Shown here piece after piece: positions 17,575 through 26,669 of a stretch of DNA of 64,000 bases; the stretch's first letter is position 1, and the number at the start of each line of letters is the position of its first letter. The translations under genes and the position numbers were made by a program. Origin of the DNA: Betaproteobacteria bacterium. GTDB lineage: Bacteria > Pseudomonadota > Gammaproteobacteria > Burkholderiales > Burkholderiaceae. The notes beneath the pieces are model-generated. The model saw only the letters and a program-made list of their open reading frames with translations. It was not told the DNA's origin and made no database searches. The DNA lies in the NCBI GenBank assembly GCA_009927445.1, contig RFMZ01000201.1, positions 1-64,000 of the forward strand, written 5' to 3'.

Positions 17575-17610
17575 GTGCATACCTCGACCTCAATACCCCT
17601 AAATCCCCAT

Positions 17611-18315
17611 ATGACGGATTGGCATACCAAATTAGGAATTATTGTTCCGTCCTGGAATACCGTCATGGAATACGAATTTGGACAAATGGCTGGACCACAG
17701 ACATCCATTCATGCCCAACGAATTAAACATACGGATGATTCTGAAAAAAGCTTATTATGGCTGAGTACCCAAGCACCTCAAGCCGCCGAATTGCTATCGC
17801 ATGCCAAGGTCCAGGCCATTTGTCATGGTTGTACTGCCAGTGGATTTCTCAAAACACCACAAGAAGATTTAGATCAAGCGAAAGAGCTGACCGCACAAAC
17901 ACAAATCCCCTGCGTGACTTCCGCTGCATCAATTGTGGGTGCGCTGCGCGCTGTTTCTGCGCAAAAAATTAGCGTTGCCTCACCCTATGAACCTTGGCTT
18001 AATGAACGTGTAAAGATTTATCTCGAACTGGCTGGCTTTGAAGTACTCGCTATAGCAGGTCTGGGTACGCAAGCACATGGCAGCATCTCTGCGCCAGTCA
18101 TTAAAGCTCTAGCGCATGAAGTCATGCGAACGAACACCGAAGCCTTATTTATAAGTTGCTCCAATTTTCGAACGCTGAGTCTAATTACTGAGCTAGAAAA
18201 CGAACTAGGCCGACCAGTCATCACGAGTAACCAAGCGTCCATGTGGGGAGCTTTGCGAAGTATGAATGATCTTCGTACCATCAAGCACGCAGGAAAACTT
18301 TTTCAAACACAATAA
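17611..18315 (+). CDS. Asp/Glu racemase-superfamily enzyme (maleate isomerase/arylmalonate decarboxylase-like)
   Basis: Cofactor-free enzyme of 234 aa with two catalytic Cys: ICHGCTASGF around residue 75 and FISCSNFRT around 190. KLGIIVPSWNTVMEYEF is the N-terminal substrate-binding loop seen in maleate cis-trans isomerases and arylmalonate decarboxylases (consensus G.ivPs.n...e). It would isomerise or decarboxylate an unsaturated or malonate-type diacid. GTG 17575, directly after the TctC stop, is an alternative start adding 12 residues without family match. Between two TctC genes. Confidence 0.85.
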   Translation: MTDWHTKLGIIVPSWNTVMEYEFGQMAGPQTSIHAQRIKHTDDSEKSLLWLSTQAPQAAELLSHAKVQAICHGCTASGFLKTPQEDLDQAKELTAQTQIPCVTSAASIVGALRAVSAQKISVASPYEPWLNERVKIYLELAGFEVLAIAGLGTQAHGSISAPVIKALAHEVMRTNTEALFISCSNFRTLSLITELENELGRPVITSNQASMWGALRSMNDLRTIKHAGKLFQTQ

Positions 18316-18331
18316 TCAATTGGGAGTCACT

Positions 18332-19288
18332 ATGCGAACTCGTTGCCTAATCTTTGGATTTTTAGTCTCAATCTTTAATCTATGCGCCCAAGACTATCCG
18401 ACTAAACCTATTCGGATAGTAGTACCCTTTCCGGCTGGTGGTACAACTGACATTATCACCCGTGCTCTTGCTCAAAAACTATCGGAAGAATGGAAGCAGC
18501 CTGTGATTGTTGATAACCGACCAGGTGGTGGAGCCAATATTGGCGCAGAAATCGCAGTCCGCTCAGCGCCAGATGGGTACACCCTTCTGATGGCCTCGAC
18601 TGCACATAGTATCAATGCCTCTCTCTATCCAAAAATGACTTATGACCCGATTAAAGACTTTACGCCAATTACCGTTGTTGCAGAAACTGCCCAAGTCCTT
18701 GTGGTACATCCATCCATACCATCCAATACTATTAAGGAACTCATCGAATATCTCAAAAATCAAACAAACCCAATTAGTTATAGTTCGGCAGGTAATGGCA
18801 GCCAACCCCATTTATCAACCGAACTTTTTAAAATGATGAGCAGTACAAAAATGACCCATGTCCCCTACAAAGGAGGGCCACAGGCAATGACTGATTTAAT
18901 GGCAGGTCACGTTCAGTTATCTTTAGCAACGGCACCATCAGCAGTACAAAATGTTAAATCAGGTAAAGTTAAAGCACTTGGTGTGAGCACGAGACAACGT
19001 ATCTCCGCTTTACCGGATGTCCCTACGATTCATGAATCTGGTCTGCCAGGCTATGAGGCTATTGGATATTTTGGTTTAGTCGGTCCAGCACAATTGCCTG
19101 TGGCTATTGTGAACAAAATAAATGCCATAATTATTAAAATTGTGCGTGAACCCGCGATGACTAAATATCTCAGCGAGCAAGGTGCCGATCCCCTTACAAG
19201 TTCACCTGCGGAATACGCTAAATTGATCCGTGACGAAGTGGATAAGTGGGGTAAAGTCGTCAAGGCTACGGGAGCACAAATTGACTAG
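18332..19288 (+). CDS. Bug/TctC-family substrate-binding protein
   Basis: Periplasmic binding protein of 318 aa. A short leader CLIFGFLVSIFNLCAQ ends near residue 19; ATG 18332 is supported by TGGGAG 6 nt upstream. Blocks: IRIVVPFPAGGTTDIITRAL, VDNRPGGGANIGAEIAV, APDGYTLLMASTAHSI, THVPYKGGPQAMTDLMAGHVQLSL. The amidohydrolase and lyase genes follow without a gap, suggesting one operon from 16594 to 20867. Confidence 0.93.
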   Translation: MRTRCLIFGFLVSIFNLCAQDYPTKPIRIVVPFPAGGTTDIITRALAQKLSEEWKQPVIVDNRPGGGANIGAEIAVRSAPDGYTLLMASTAHSINASLYPKMTYDPIKDFTPITVVAETAQVLVVHPSIPSNTIKELIEYLKNQTNPISYSSAGNGSQPHLSTELFKMMSSTKMTHVPYKGGPQAMTDLMAGHVQLSLATAPSAVQNVKSGKVKALGVSTRQRISALPDVPTIHESGLPGYEAIGYFGLVGPAQLPVAIVNKINAIIIKIVREPAMTKYLSEQGADPLTSSPAEYAKLIRDEVDKWGKVVKATGAQID

Positions 19289-20168
19289 TCACGTGCAAGC
19301 AATTGTCGAGTGTGTGGCGCATGACCCCCACCCTAAAAAGCCTCATACGAAACCACCGCTCTTGGCCTGCGACGTCCATGCGCATGTCTGTGGACCTAGA
19401 GATCTTTTTCCTTTAGTAGAAAATCGCCTTTATAACCCCCCAGAGGCCTCTACTAAGGAGTACTTAGAAATGCTGGATATCCTCGGCATGAGTCGTGGTG
19501 TTTTAGTGCAGCCAAGTGTCTACGGTACAGATAACCGCGCCATGTTAGAGGCACTTGCCATGGATCCTAAACGACTCAGAGGAGTTGCTGTTGTACCGTT
19601 TGATGTCTCCATAACGGCAATCGAACGACTGCACGCTCTTGGTGTTCGGGGTGTTCGCTGCAATATCGTTGACTTACAGGTTGGTAAGGGACAATTGCCC
19701 ACGACTGATCTCCAAATACTAGCAGACAAAATACGGCCGCTTGGTTGGCATATCGAATTTTTAATGCATGTTCATGAATTTCCTGATCTAGATATCCAAC
19801 TTAAAAATCTACGCGTACCTCTCGTTTTTGGACATCTTGGCTATGTTCCCACGCATTTGGGACAGACACCAGGCTTTGATGCTTTATTACGAATGGCTAA
19901 AAATGGTTCTGCTTGGATTAAACTAACGGCACCTTATCGCCTCACTACAGAGCCCTTTCCGTATCCATCTGTACTTCCAACTGCGCAGATTTTATTAGCA
20001 GAAGTACCTCATAGCCTGATGTGGGGCAGTGACTGGCCACATGTTTTTATTAAGAGCGCTATGCCCAATGACGGCGATTTGTACAACGTGTTTTCTGAAT
20101 GGGTGCAAGATAAAAACCTACTCCAAAAGATCCTCATTGATAACCCTACTTTAATTTATGGTTTTTAA
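19281..20168 (+). CDS. Amidohydrolase, 2-pyrone-4,6-dicarboxylate hydrolase (LigI)-like
   Basis: Metal-dependent TIM-barrel hydrolase of the amidohydrolase superfamily, about 295 aa. CDVHAHVCGP gives the HxH metal pair, HVHEF and FGHLGYV further metal-side His, and MWGSDWPHVF the catalytic Asp. PSVYGTDNRAMLEAL and IKLTAPYRLT match the LigI/4-sulfomuconolactonase branch of lactone hydrolases. TTG 19281, overlapping the TctC stop by 8 bp and behind GGGAGC, is the likely start; GTG 19293 is an alternative. The lyase gene follows 3 bp on. Confidence 0.88.
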   Translation: MTSHVQAIVECVAHDPHPKKPHTKPPLLACDVHAHVCGPRDLFPLVENRLYNPPEASTKEYLEMLDILGMSRGVLVQPSVYGTDNRAMLEALAMDPKRLRGVAVVPFDVSITAIERLHALGVRGVRCNIVDLQVGKGQLPTTDLQILADKIRPLGWHIEFLMHVHEFPDLDIQLKNLRVPLVFGHLGYVPTHLGQTPGFDALLRMAKNGSAWIKLTAPYRLTTEPFPYPSVLPTAQILLAEVPHSLMWGSDWPHVFIKSAMPNDGDLYNVFSEWVQDKNLLQKILIDNPTLIYGF

Positions 20169-20171
20169 AAT

Positions 20172-20867
20172 ATGCCTTTAAATCTACAACAACAACGACT
20201 CAAAGACGGTAAGACTGTCATCGCAGTGAATGTCGCAGGGAAAAATCCCGATGTCATGCAAGCACTCTCTAAATCTGGCGCCCACATGGCCTTTATTGAT
20301 TGTGAAAGAACTGGGATTGGCATTGATGCTGCGACAGAACTAATTCGTGCAGCTAAGCTTGCTAACCTAACGGCTATTGTGCGTAGTTGGTCTAAAGATC
20401 CGACCGTCTTAGTGCAGTATTTAGACCGGCAGGTTGACGGCCTAGTAGTTCCCCACATTAATACGCCAAAAGACGTAGCAGATGTGGTCGAACTTTTTCG
20501 ATATGCTTGTGGTGATAAATCGGTAGATAAAACAATTATTGTTCAAATAGAAACTGTCGAGGCGATCAATAACTTAGATGCCATTATCCAAGTCCCAGGC
20601 GTTGACGCTTATTTAATTGGCCCCAACGATCTCGCTTATGATATGACGGGTGTGCGGGGTGCAAGAACACCGGATGTTCTCAACATGGTCGACCATGTTA
20701 GCGAAAGACTTCGTCTTGCTGAAAAAAGGTTTGGTATGCCCGCAGACTGGTCTCAACTAGAGCACTTTCAACAGCTTGGTGCGACATTTTTGTATTTTCC
20801 AATTGAATGGCTGATTGATAAAGCTCTCAAGGACTTAAATGGGCTTTTAGGTATTGCGAAGCAGTAA
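20172..20867 (+). CDS. HpcH/HpaI-family aldolase/lyase with atypical catalytic site
   Basis: Class II pyruvate-aldolase fold, 231 aa, expected to cleave a 4-hydroxy-2-oxoacid or hydroxyacyl compound using a divalent metal. Metal ligands appear in IVQIETVEAI (Glu) and LIGPNDLAYD (Asp), and IVRSWSKD supplies the substrate Arg. The block usually written D-x-E-H reads IDCERTG here, with Arg46 in place of the catalytic-base His. The change suggests altered chemistry or a different subfamily. Last gene of the operon; a strong hairpin follows. Confidence 0.85.
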   Translation: MPLNLQQQRLKDGKTVIAVNVAGKNPDVMQALSKSGAHMAFIDCERTGIGIDAATELIRAAKLANLTAIVRSWSKDPTVLVQYLDRQVDGLVVPHINTPKDVADVVELFRYACGDKSVDKTIIVQIETVEAINNLDAIIQVPGVDAYLIGPNDLAYDMTGVRGARTPDVLNMVDHVSERLRLAEKRFGMPADWSQLEHFQQLGATFLYFPIEWLIDKALKDLNGLLGIAKQ

Positions 20868-20975
20868 AGAAATTACCTCAGGAATTAAAAGCTGCAATGG
20901 AGATCTGCAATGGTGAGCTGCAGTAGAGAGCCTTCAGTTCAAGTGAGCGCGATGATTTGAATCTCAATCTCAACA

Positions 20976-21011
20976 AAAGACCTGATCAGCTCATTAGCTG
21001 ATCAGGTCTTT
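20976..21011 (+). terminator. Bidirectional terminator-like hairpin, perfect 16-bp stem
   Basis: AAAGACCTGATCAGCT (20976-20991) and its exact complement (20996-21011) flank a CATT loop. It lies between the convergent lyase and GldG-type genes. Short T-rich ends on both strands (GGTCTTT) make it a plausible terminator in both directions. Confidence 0.75.
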
Positions 21012-21045
21012 CAAAAATAACCCAAATAATCTAGGCAATACTTAG

Positions 21046-21078
21046 ACGTTTGCTGAACGTTTGCTAAACGTTTGCTAA
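21046..21078 (+). repeat. Three tandem copies of an 11-bp unit
   Basis: ACGTTTGCTGA, ACGTTTGCTAA and ACGTTTGCTAA follow each other directly, in the non-coding space after the GldG-type gene. The unit is not a multiple of three and no protein is encoded here. Confidence 0.6.
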
Positions 21079-21108
21079 ACATATGCAAGCCTGCAAAACA
21101 CCCTCAAA

Positions 21109-23016
21109 CTAGCGCGCTCGTCTACCACCCCAGAAATAAAAGCCTAAGCCAGTTAAAAAAACCAGCAATGGTATCAAAGCAATATTAATCACCTTCGCCC
21201 AAAATTGTAGTGCCTCGCTATCTGCCCTTAAATCTTTTCTGAGGCTCTTTAATTCCTGACTCGTTTGCGCTGCAGTTTTCTTAAAATTCTCTACTTGGGC
21301 TAATTGCTCGGCATTCAAAATAGCGCCACTATCAGCAGGAGATTTATTCTTTTGTATCTCCGCCAAAGACTCACGCGTCTTTTGTAAGTTTTCCTCTAAA
21401 GCTTTAATCTTGCCAACATAGGCTTGCTGCGCCCTAGTCTCCATCTCCCGAATAACGGTAAATGGATAAGAAGTACTTTGCCGTGCTCTTAAAGAAACAA
21501 GTGCTGCATCACCAGCAAATTGATCAACTAAGGATTGTAAAAATGCTAAGTTACCATTCGTCGGATAAACGATTCGTTGTCCAAATATCTCCTGAATTTG
21601 AACAGCTACATTATCATTAATAAAATCTGAATCAGCGATCAGAATTACAGCATTATTTTCTTTTGATTGGGTTAATACTTCGCTGACTGGTGCTGCCACG
21701 TCGGGTTCTTTAGAAGCAGGCCCCTTAGATGCATCTGCCTTGACAACCGGTGATTTAGAAGCCGACTCATTGGCAGCGCTTTTTGGCATCCCATCTGGGA
21801 ACGCAGTTTTAAACTGGCCCTCTAAACGAATCGCAATCGGGTATGACTGCCCACTTGGCTTAATGATTGTAGCTAATTGCTCACCCTTTTCCATCGCAAT
21901 CTCTTTACTTACCAGTTCAGAGTAGCCCGAAGATTTAATTAAGTCGACTTGCTTGAGTCCAGATGTAAGACTCGAAGTAAATGCTCCAGTAAAAGCCAAC
22001 AGGACTTCACCCAATTGGGCTGTAGCTATATCAGTAGGGCTATAAGCTGTTTCATTTAAAGTGAGCAAGGTGGGTAACGCCCGATTTCCCTTACCAGTCA
22101 TAAACTGGAGATCAGCCAGCATCTTTTCAGTTTCAAAAGTAACGCCCCAGGCCTTCGTGAGTCGTTCTAAATTCGATGATGAACCACCCGGTTGCATACC
22201 CTGAGGTGTGGGGATTAAATCGAAATATGCGTAGGAGTCTAAAAGTGCAATCACCTTACCACCCCGCAAAATAAATTGATCAATCGCAAACTCAGTAGTC
22301 TCACTTAAGCCTTTGGGATGAATGACTAACAAAACCTTTACTTCATCATCAATTTTGGTACTACTACTAGAAACTCTTACCACCTCAAAGTCACGCTCCA
22401 ACTCGGAAATAAATACTTGCTTAGGGGATGGTGGCATACCCATCATCGGCATACCAGGACTACCAAAAACCGGAATAGAGCTCAAGACACCAATCTTTGT
22501 TTTTTTCGTACTGGCAGTCCGAGTAATCGCCCGCACAATATCGTATTCTAATAACCGCTCACGCTGCATCACAATCGATGGAATCGCCGCTTTTTGTTCA
22601 CCTCTCTTGACCACTAAACCAAAGTAAAAACGCTCGCCCGTATTTAAACTCTGCGGTTGAACCCCGTCTAAACTGGCCGTATCTTCTGCATCCGAATCGG
22701 GCTGCGGGTCTAATTTTTCAATGACTAATTTACCCTTGGACGCGGCTTTAAATTCTCTTAATAAATCCTCTACTCTTCTAGCGTAACCTTTTAAGGGTAA
22801 TGGCATATTGTCATCACCCTGAGAAACGTAGAAACGCAGAGTAACTGGTTCGTCTAAATTTTTGAGGATTTGCTTAGTTCCATCAGAGAGTGTGTAAACC
22901 TTCCCTTCAGTCAAATCAATTCGGAAAAACTCTAAACCACTGACCCAATTAATTAATAAAACTGCAACAACTGATAAAGCTGCTGCGAGCCATTTTGAAT
23001 TATTTTTCATTTGCAT
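21109..23016 (-). CDS. GldG-family ABC transporter auxiliary protein
   Basis: Membrane-anchored periplasmic protein of 635 aa in an ABC-2 export system. One N-terminal helix (WLAAALSVVAVLLINWVSG), then the EGKVYTLSDGTKQILKNLDEPVTLRFYVS block of GldG proteins, a long periplasmic part with an Ala/Ser/Lys-rich low-complexity insert (ASKSPVVKADASKGPASKEP), a coiled coil (about 530-600) and a C-terminal helix LIPLLVFLTGLGFYFWGGRR. ATG 23016 lies just past the permease stop; a longer frame from 23079 would overlap it. Not evidence for gliding: such GldFG-like operons occur in many proteobacteria. Confidence 0.88.
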   Translation of the reverse strand: MQMKNNSKWLAAALSVVAVLLINWVSGLEFFRIDLTEGKVYTLSDGTKQILKNLDEPVTLRFYVSQGDDNMPLPLKGYARRVEDLLREFKAASKGKLVIEKLDPQPDSDAEDTASLDGVQPQSLNTGERFYFGLVVKRGEQKAAIPSIVMQRERLLEYDIVRAITRTASTKKTKIGVLSSIPVFGSPGMPMMGMPPSPKQVFISELERDFEVVRVSSSSTKIDDEVKVLLVIHPKGLSETTEFAIDQFILRGGKVIALLDSYAYFDLIPTPQGMQPGGSSSNLERLTKAWGVTFETEKMLADLQFMTGKGNRALPTLLTLNETAYSPTDIATAQLGEVLLAFTGAFTSSLTSGLKQVDLIKSSGYSELVSKEIAMEKGEQLATIIKPSGQSYPIAIRLEGQFKTAFPDGMPKSAANESASKSPVVKADASKGPASKEPDVAAPVSEVLTQSKENNAVILIADSDFINDNVAVQIQEIFGQRIVYPTNGNLAFLQSLVDQFAGDAALVSLRARQSTSYPFTVIREMETRAQQAYVGKIKALEENLQKTRESLAEIQKNKSPADSGAILNAEQLAQVENFKKTAAQTSQELKSLRKDLRADSEALQFWAKVINIALIPLLVFLTGLGFYFWGGRRAR

Positions 23017-23023
23017 GTTCTGT

Positions 23024-23767
23024 CTACCCTGCCCGCGTATTTTTAATAACAAGATTATTGATGTATAAGGAACAAGCAATCACTGATACAAAGTAAATGA
23101 CGTCTCTTGAGTCCAAAATACCACGTTGAAATCCATCAAAATGAGACAACACGGAGAAATTTGCAATCCCCTCAATCATGGGTGGACTCAGCCATCTAGA
23201 TAAGAGATCGGTAATCGGTGAAAAACCAATGAGATTGAGCAATAAACAAACCATGACCGAAACAATGAAGGCAATCACTTGATTTTTAGTGAGTGCGGAT
23301 GCTAAACAAACAATGGCTAAATAGGTCCCAGCCAAGAAAAAGCAACCAATATAGCCAGCTAAAATCACCCCATTGTCAGGACTACCCAGTAAATTCACCG
23401 TGATAACCATCGGAAAACTACCTAAAATCACCACAATTAAGAAAATCCAGGATGCTATAAATTTACCCAATATCGCTTGCAAAGGAGTAATTGGTAAGGT
23501 TAATAAAAATTCAATCGTTCCTAATCTTTTTTCTTCAGACCAAAGCCTCATCCCAATTGCCGGTACTAAAAACAATAGTAGCCAAGGCATCCAGTTAAAA
23601 AAGATCCCTAAAGACGCTTCGTTACGCTCAAAGAAGTTTCCTAAGGTAAATGTCAAGATCCCTGATAGTAATAAAAAGGCAATTAAGAATACGTATGCAA
23701 CGGGCGATCCCAGATAAACACTGAGTTCACGTTTTGTAATTATTTGAATCATCTTGGTTGGGCTCAT
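23024..23767 (-). CDS. ABC-2 type transporter permease (GldF-like)
   Basis: Inner-membrane permease of 247 aa with about six helices. ITKRELSVYLGSPVAYVFL is the amphipathic N-terminus typical of ABC-2 permeases, LLFLVPAIGMRLWSEEKRLGTIEFLLTLPIT the conserved middle loop, and the last helices end before NTRAG. ATG 23767 lies 8 bp after the ATPase stop; ATG 23752 is also possible. Together with the ATPase and the GldG-like protein it forms a complete exporter of unknown cargo. Confidence 0.9.
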   Translation of the reverse strand: MSPTKMIQIITKRELSVYLGSPVAYVFLIAFLLLSGILTFTLGNFFERNEASLGIFFNWMPWLLLFLVPAIGMRLWSEEKRLGTIEFLLTLPITPLQAILGKFIASWIFLIVVILGSFPMVITVNLLGSPDNGVILAGYIGCFFLAGTYLAIVCLASALTKNQVIAFIVSVMVCLLLNLIGFSPITDLLSRWLSPPMIEGIANFSVLSHFDGFQRGILDSRDVIYFVSVIACSLYINNLVIKNTRAG

Positions 23768-23775
23768 TCGGATTC

Positions 23776-24513
23776 TCAATTCAAAGTTTTGGGCTCTTTG
23801 ACAGAGCGGGTAATGTTTCTAAAAAAATCATCTAATCGGCCAGAAGATGTTTGCGCTTTAAAACTGTCCGGTGTGCCATTCGCTACAATCCTACCTTCAT
23901 TAATGACAATTGCACGACTACAAACGTTCTCAACCTCTTCTAAGATATGCGTAGAAAAGACAATTGCCTTCGATTGCGCAATCCTTGCAATTAAACCGCG
24001 GACTTCGTATTTTTGATTTGGATCTAAGCCATCTGTTGGCTCATCTAGAATCAACACATCAGGGTCATGCACGAGTGCTTGGGCCAGTCCTACTCGCTGG
24101 CGAAAGCCTTTGGAGAGATTTTCAATCGGTTGATGTAAAACGGGTTCTAAGTGACACAGATCAATCACCCGGTCGATCGCCGTCGATTTAGCAACACCAA
24201 TCAATCCACGAATTTGGGCAGCAAAGTTCAGAAAACTCTGCACCCGCATATCCTGGTAAGTCGCAGCCGATTCGGCTAAATAGCCAATATAACGCTTGGC
24301 CTCTACTGGCGACTGTGCAACATCTTGCCCACAAATACTTACCTGCCCAGCATCAGGCTCTAAAAATCCAGTAATAATTCGCATGGTAGTGGATTTGCCC
24401 GCACCATTGGGTCCTAAGAAGCCTAAAACTTCTCCTTTTTGTACATCAAACGAGATGTCGTGTAGAACCGTTTTACCTTGAAATGATTTATACAAATTCT
24501 CAACTTTAATCAT
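23776..24513 (-). CDS. ABC transporter ATP-binding protein (GldA-like)
   Basis: Cytoplasmic ATPase of 245 aa. Walker A is GPNGAGKST near residue 38, signature LSKGFRQRVGLAQAL, Walker B VLILDEPTDGLDP and the switch His in VFSTHIL. The C-terminal part is short, as in ABC-2 exporters. ATG 24513 begins the family start MIKVENLYKSF; the longer TTG start at 24537 is unlikely. First gene of the exporter operon; promoter expected in 24514-24870. Confidence 0.94.
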   Translation of the reverse strand: MIKVENLYKSFQGKTVLHDISFDVQKGEVLGFLGPNGAGKSTTMRIITGFLEPDAGQVSICGQDVAQSPVEAKRYIGYLAESAATYQDMRVQSFLNFAAQIRGLIGVAKSTAIDRVIDLCHLEPVLHQPIENLSKGFRQRVGLAQALVHDPDVLILDEPTDGLDPNQKYEVRGLIARIAQSKAIVFSTHILEEVENVCSRAIVINEGRIVANGTPDSFKAQTSSGRLDDFFRNITRSVKEPKTLN

Positions 24514-24870
24514 ATTTATATTCACAGTGATTGACAAATTGCGCTACAAAAAAACTTCTCATTTAACATCCTAGACCATCTCCTAGACCCTTTGTAGAGA
24601 GTTTATATTTTATATTCAAGAGTTTAGTTTAAAGTTAGTCTTGCGATGAATAATTCTAAATCTGCCATAGTATATCGCTTCTTGAAAGTTACTACATACT
24701 GCCTGGCCGATCAATTTTTTGGCAGGTTTTCCGAATCAGCTTTCACCCTTTGATTTGCCAAAGGCGATTTGTCTTGCAATCTCAGCCAAGATGACCATCC
24801 AACTTCATACTAGGGAGTGCAGATCAATTTCTTAGGACAGGACACATGATCAATCCTCAGTTAAATGTCC
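24514..24870. other. Intergenic region without a gene
   Basis: This space between the patatin gene end and the ABC ATPase start holds no frame I can support. It should carry the exporter promoter (read on the minus strand) and the end of the patatin transcript; only a weak CTGCC/GGCAG pair near 24700 was seen. Confidence 0.4.
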
Positions 24871-26019
24871 CTACACATCCCGGTGCACGTCGTGTAGCGT
24901 CATGCCAGTAGATTGGTCCATCTTGAGCCACTCGGGATGGGATAGAGTCCGACGGGCATCTTCTAATCCAGCAGCCCAATGCTCCCGCATGGTCCATTTA
25001 GAGAATTCGTAGTCCTTTTGATCACCCTCATAACTAGCATGGTGATAAATTAACTGCAAAACATTAATCTGCGGAGTGTCTTGCAGTTCTTCAAGTATTC
25101 TTTTATCTTCAAGAGTCCACTTACTCGGATCAACTCGACTTAAAGCATCGCGCAAATGGGTCTGTAAGTCATGAATTTTTTTATAGCGATTCGTCGCATT
25201 GCGCGTTCGACTTGAATACATGATGTCTTTGAGCCTTGCCCTGACCTCCGGCACCGTCTTGGGCATATCGCCCCGGGCATTAAACAAGTCAACTTGAAAA
25301 ACTAAAGTTTGGTGTAATTTATTGAGTTCCAATAAATATTGTAGTGGTGTATTCGATACGATACCCCCATCCCAATAAAACTCAGCACCAATCTTGACGG
25401 CCGGAAAGGCAGGTGGCAGAGCGCCACTTGCCATAATATGCTCTGGGCCAATGCGCTCAAGCGCTGTATCAAAATACTTATAGTTACCCGTTCTGACATT
25501 CACTGCACCAACGCTTAAGCGGTGACTATTTTGATTCAGAATATCCCAGTCAATTAAACTATTTAAGTGTTCCTTTAAATCACTCGTATCGTAGTGACTA
25601 GTCGCACCAGCCTGCCCTGGAGACTGCTGCCAGGGGCTAAGCATCCGGGGCTTATAAAACCCAGGAACGCCATAGATCATCGACATCATGGCACTGGTAA
25701 GGTTGTGAAGCGTCCTCAGATTATCATTACCCGCTAATTGGCTAGCGTAGCCATGGTCGGTGATCGTCTCCCAAAACTCTTTTAACTTACTAACGCGGTT
25801 TTCAGGCTTATTACCAGCGATAATTGAGACATTAATCGCTCCAATGGATACGCCAGACATCCAATTCGGCTCAATTCCAGCCTCACTCAAAGCCTCAAAT
25901 ACTCCAGCTTGATAGGATCCCAAGGCCCCTCCGCCTTGAAAAACAAGAGCAATATATTCGTAATTACGAACCAAAGAAGAAATGCTCTCACTTTTAATAC
26001 GATCTGATTGCTGATTCAT
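24871..26019 (-). CDS. Patatin-like phospholipase family protein
   Basis: Serine lipid acyl hydrolase of 382 aa. The oxyanion block is FQGGGALGSYQAGVFEAL at about 28-45, the nucleophile elbow GVSIGAIN (Ser near 59) and the catalytic Asp DGGIVSNTPL near 218, so the Ser-Asp dyad is intact. The C-terminal 130 residues with SSRTRNATNRYKKIHDL and MREHWAAGLEDARRTL resemble the DUF3734 tail found in many bacterial patatins. No signal peptide is seen. ATG 26019 is behind AAGAAGAA. Single-gene unit. Confidence 0.93.
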   Translation of the reverse strand: MNQQSDRIKSESISSLVRNYEYIALVFQGGGALGSYQAGVFEALSEAGIEPNWMSGVSIGAINVSIIAGNKPENRVSKLKEFWETITDHGYASQLAGNDNLRTLHNLTSAMMSMIYGVPGFYKPRMLSPWQQSPGQAGATSHYDTSDLKEHLNSLIDWDILNQNSHRLSVGAVNVRTGNYKYFDTALERIGPEHIMASGALPPAFPAVKIGAEFYWDGGIVSNTPLQYLLELNKLHQTLVFQVDLFNARGDMPKTVPEVRARLKDIMYSSRTRNATNRYKKIHDLQTHLRDALSRVDPSKWTLEDKRILEELQDTPQINVLQLIYHHASYEGDQKDYEFSKWTMREHWAAGLEDARRTLSHPEWLKMDQSTGMTLHDVHRDV

Positions 26020-26222
26020 AATTCTTCTTTCAAATTAGACACTTATCAAAAATTCATAAAATTTCTTGTGAAAAAAAATTAAACCAAGAAATCATCATAG
26101 CCTGTTTCAGCACCATAAATATTAATTTTCTGCTTAAACAATATCTTGCTAATTACAAGATGGTCAATTTAGCCAATTGACATGTACTCCACGATGCAAA
26201 TAATCGGATAATGGGTTAAAGT

Positions 26223-26669
26223 ATGCGAATGAATAATTTCCAATTAAATCATATCGCTTCTCTGTGTAAATATACGGGTATCAGTTTTATTGCTGGTGCA
26301 ATTACCCATGGGTTTTTTAGTGGGGAGAGATCTTTTTGGACCGCTACATTTGGTATTGCTATTTATCTTATAAGTGGTATCTTAGAAAAAATTGCTAATC
26401 CAGAAAAAAACTACACTTGGACCAACCTTCTTGCGATTGGTATTATCGCTTCTATTGGTCTAGGTTTTTTTACCGGCGGCTTACAACATTTCCCCGACTC
26501 ACCGGCGAGAAGCTCTTGGGTAGTGCCCATTGGTTTTGCTATGTCACTTCTTGCGATGTATTTGATTGAGGGCAAAGGCGTAGTCAAATTAAAAAGTGTT
26601 TTAACCTACGGTGCAGTAAGCTTGACTGTCGTTACGGTTCTTTCCGTTATGACACTTTTTTTATTTTGA
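26223..26669 (+). CDS. Four- to five-helix membrane protein, probably the N-terminal part of a split membrane-cupredoxin gene
   Basis: Hydrophobic protein of 148 aa with segments around YTGISFIAGAITHGFF, TATFGIAIYLISGIL, LLAIGIIASIGLGFFTGG, WVVPIGFAMSLLAMYLIEG and YGAVSLTVVTVLSVMTLFLF. I do not recognise a named domain. It ends in the last helix at a run of seven T (26655-26661), where removing one T would continue the frame into a His-rich linker and the cupredoxin domain that follows. See the next entry and the finding. Confidence 0.75.
   Translation: MRMNNFQLNHIASLCKYTGISFIAGAITHGFFSGERSFWTATFGIAIYLISGILEKIANPEKNYTWTNLLAIGIIASIGLGFFTGGLQHFPDSPARSSWVVPIGFAMSLLAMYLIEGKGVVKLKSVLTYGAVSLTVVTVLSVMTLFLF

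Noticed and set aside
21109-24513. Gliding motility locus
   Set aside because: Only the ABC-type GldAFG-like part is present; such exporters occur in non-gliding proteobacteria.
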